The position numbers and the translations under genes were made by a program. Positions 12,334 to 13,899 of a stretch of DNA of 13,899 nt are shown here, in pieces. How positions within the stretch are numbered: the stretch's first letter is position 1; the number at the start of each line of letters is the position of its first letter. The notes under the pieces are model-generated. The model ran no database searches. It saw only the letters and a program-made list of their open reading frames with translations, and was not told where the DNA came from. Origin of the DNA: an uncultured Caulobacteraceae bacterium (lineage in GTDB: Bacteria > Pseudomonadota > Alphaproteobacteria > Caulobacterales > Caulobacteraceae); the NCBI GenBank assembly GCA_903884915.1, contig CAISGS010000099.1, positions 1 through 13,899 of the forward strand. The letters run 5' to 3'.

Positions 12334-13764
12334 ATGACCGGCAAAACCCTCTATGACAAGATCTGGGATGCGCACCGGGTGGCGGAAGATGCCAACGGCG
12401 AGACCATCCTTTATATTGACCTGCACCTGATCCATGAGGTGACCACGCCCCAGGCCTTTGCAGGCCTTCGTGCGGCGGGGCGCCCTGTGCGTCGGCCAGA
12501 CCGGACCCTAGCGGTGGCGGACCATAATGTGCCGACCATCAATCAGGCGGCCGGCACCGGCGCTGTGGCTGACGAAGAGGCGCGCCTGCAACTGCAGACC
12601 CTAGAGCGCAATGTCGCTGAGGCGGGGATTGAGTTCTTCCCCATGGGCGATGTGCGCAACGGCATTGTCCATGTGGTGGGTCCCGAACAGGGCCGCAGCC
12701 AGCCGGGCATGACCATTGTCTGCGGTGATAGCCACACCTCCACCCACGGTGCCTTTGGGGCCTTGGCCCACGGCATTGGCACCTCTGAGGTCGAGCATGT
12801 CCTCGCCACCCAGACCCTGCGTCAGCGCAAGGCCAAGAATATGCGCGTCTGGTTTGACGGTGAGCCTGCGCCCGGCGTTGGGGCCAAGGACTTTGCCCTC
12901 GCCCTGATCGGTCTGATCGGCACGGGCGGCGGCACCGGCTCGGTGATCGAATATGCCGGTCCCGCCATCGAGGCCCTATCGATGGAGGGCCGGATGACCC
13001 TTTGCAACATGACCATTGAGGCCGGTGCCAAGGCTGGTCTGATCGCCCCGGACGCTAAGGCCTTTGACTATATGCGTGGACGCCCTGCGGCCCCCAAGGG
13101 CGCGGCATGGGAAGCGGCCATGACCTATTGGGCGAGCCTTTCTAGCGATCCTGACGCGGTGTTTGATCGCGAGATCCGCATTGATACGGCCGCGCTCAGC
13201 CCTCTGGTCACTTGGGGCACCAGTCCAGAAGACGTCGTGCCAGTGTCGGGCCATGTGCCTGACCCAGCCGATGCGCCCAATGCGGCCCGCGCCACCCAGA
13301 TTCAACGGGCTTTGGACTATATGGGCCTGACCGGTGGTCAGCCGATTAGCGAGGCCCGTATCGACCGGGTCTTTATCGGCTCTTGCACCAATAGCCGCAT
13401 CGAAGATCTGCGCGCCGCCGCCGATGTGGCGCGGGGCCGCAAGGTTGCTGCCCATGTCAGCGCCATGGTCGTTCCGGGCTCGGGCCTTGTGCGCGATCAG
13501 GCCGAGGCTGAGGGGCTGGACCAGATCCTCATCGCCGCCGGCTTTGATTGGCGCGAGCCAGGCTGTTCCATGTGCCTTGGAATGAACCCGGACAAGCTGG
13601 TTCCGGGCGAGCGCTGCGCCTCGACCTCCAACCGCAATTTCGAGGGCCGACAAGGTCCTGGGGGCCGTACGCACTTGATGAGCCCAGCCATGGCCGCTGC
13701 GGCGGCGATTGCGGGCCATATGATCGATATGCGCGACCTTCCCCCTGTTGATGGAGTGGCCTAA
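12334..13764 (+). CDS. leuC: 3-isopropylmalate dehydratase large subunit LeuC
   Basis: LeuC with LeuD isomerises 2-isopropylmalate to 3-isopropylmalate in leucine synthesis, using a [4Fe-4S] cluster like aconitase. This 476-residue protein is of normal length. Signatures in order: [11 protein letters not shown] (4-14), [17 protein letters not shown] (26-42), ADHNVPT (62-68), [28 protein letters not shown] with GDSHTSTHG at 131-139, [24 protein letters not shown] with cluster ligand C351, and [13 protein letters not shown] with ligands C411 and C414. All three ligands are present, so the enzyme should be active. ATG 12334 gives the standard start, although the Shine-Dalgarno is poor (GGGG runs straight into the ATG). 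leuD follows 3 nt after the stop. Confidence 0.97.
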   Translation: MTGKTLYDKIWDAHRVAEDANGETILYIDLHLIHEVTTPQAFAGLRAAGRPVRRPDRTLAVADHNVPTINQAAGTGAVADEEARLQLQTLERNVAEAGIEFFPMGDVRNGIVHVVGPEQGRSQPGMTIVCGDSHTSTHGAFGALAHGIGTSEVEHVLATQTLRQRKAKNMRVWFDGEPAPGVGAKDFALALIGLIGTGGGTGSVIEYAGPAIEALSMEGRMTLCNMTIEAGAKAGLIAPDAKAFDYMRGRPAAPKGAAWEAAMTYWASLSSDPDAVFDREIRIDTAALSPLVTWGTSPEDVVPVSGHVPDPADAPNAARATQIQRALDYMGLTGGQPISEARIDRVFIGSCTNSRIEDLRAAADVARGRKVAAHVSAMVVPGSGLVRDQAEAEGLDQILIAAGFDWREPGCSMCLGMNPDKLVPGERCASTSNRNFEGRQGPGGRTHLMSPAMAAAAAIAGHMIDMRDLPPVDGVA

Positions 13765-13767
13765 GCC

Positions 13768-13899
13768 ATGAAGCCCTTCACACGCCTTGATGCCCGCGCC
13801 GCGCCGTTGGACATTGCCAATGTCGATACCGACCAGATCATCCCGGCCCGCTATCTGAAGACCGTTGAACGGACGGGACTGGGCAAGGGTCTGTTTGCG
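13768..13899 (+). CDS. leuD: 3-isopropylmalate dehydratase small subunit LeuD (5' part, cut by window edge)
   Basis: The frame from ATG 13768 runs open to the right edge and encodes the first 44 residues: [20 protein letters not shown], then [13 protein letters not shown] and ending in GLGKGLF. The [14 protein letters not shown] block is the hallmark of LeuD's swivelling domain, which pairs with LeuC. The full protein is usually about 200 residues. The 3-nt gap to leuC indicates one transcript and probably translational coupling. It is truncated only by the window. Confidence 0.95.
   Translation, partial: MKPFTRLDARAAPLDIANVDTDQIIPARYLKTVERTGLGKGLFA

Noticed and set aside
12151..12435. Minus-strand open frame upstream of leuC
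   Set aside because: It overlaps the leuC start antisense, has no recognisable domain, and follows the codon shadow of leuC.

Overview
The window looks like chromosomal DNA of an alphaproteobacterium, most likely in or near Caulobacterales. This is inferred from a Caulobacter-like MotA, the zinc-site-less form of bL36, the ffh-rpsP-rimM-trmD-rplS cluster next to leuCD, an extended bS16, high GC by eye and mostly C/G third positions. No database search was possible, so the lineage is an inference. All coordinates are read directly from the sequence.

Layout. 1-441 (-): 5' part of motA, cut by the left edge. 596-1942 (+): an MFS transporter, converging on 1939-3219 (-), a Tat-exported MltB-type lytic transglycosylase; their stop codons overlap in one CTAG. 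3316-3344: a good sigma70-like promoter in front of rpmJ (3420-3545) and a YihX-like HAD phosphatase (3553-4158). 4237-4821: a DUF3833-like lipoprotein. 5027-6574: ffh. 6605-7144: rpsP with a long Ala/Glu tail, then a very strong intrinsic terminator. 7229-7741: rimM. 7742-9470: an accessory block holding three copies of a ~100-bp paired-palindrome (BIME/REP-like) element, a small GIY-YIG nuclease gene placed tightly between two of them, and tesB on the minus strand. 9471-10151: an unknown lipoprotein. 10201-10911 trmD and 10929-11321 rplS, followed by a strong terminator. 11386-12054 (-): a solitary Abi-like HEPN protein. 12055-12333: a structured leader with an attenuator-like hairpin, then leuC (12334-13764) and the start of leuD (13768 to the right edge).

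How the genes work together. Most of the window is housekeeping: protein targeting (ffh), ribosome building and tRNA modification (rpsP, rimM, trmD, rplS, rpmJ), leucine synthesis (leuCD), cell-wall turnover and motility. The usual rpsP-rimM-trmD-rplS block is split here by about 2.46 kb between rimM and trmD, and a terminator separates rpsP from rimM.

The best candidate for something undescribed is the unit at 7789-8456. Three same-orientation elements each consist of two inverted REP-like hairpins separated by exactly 32 nt, and a 94-residue GIY-YIG nuclease lies 7 nt and 11 nt from the nearest two. One element is also flanked by a 9-bp direct repeat that overlaps the tesB stop codon. This suggests, but does not prove, a nuclease-linked palindromic repeat family comparable to REP/RAYT pairs.
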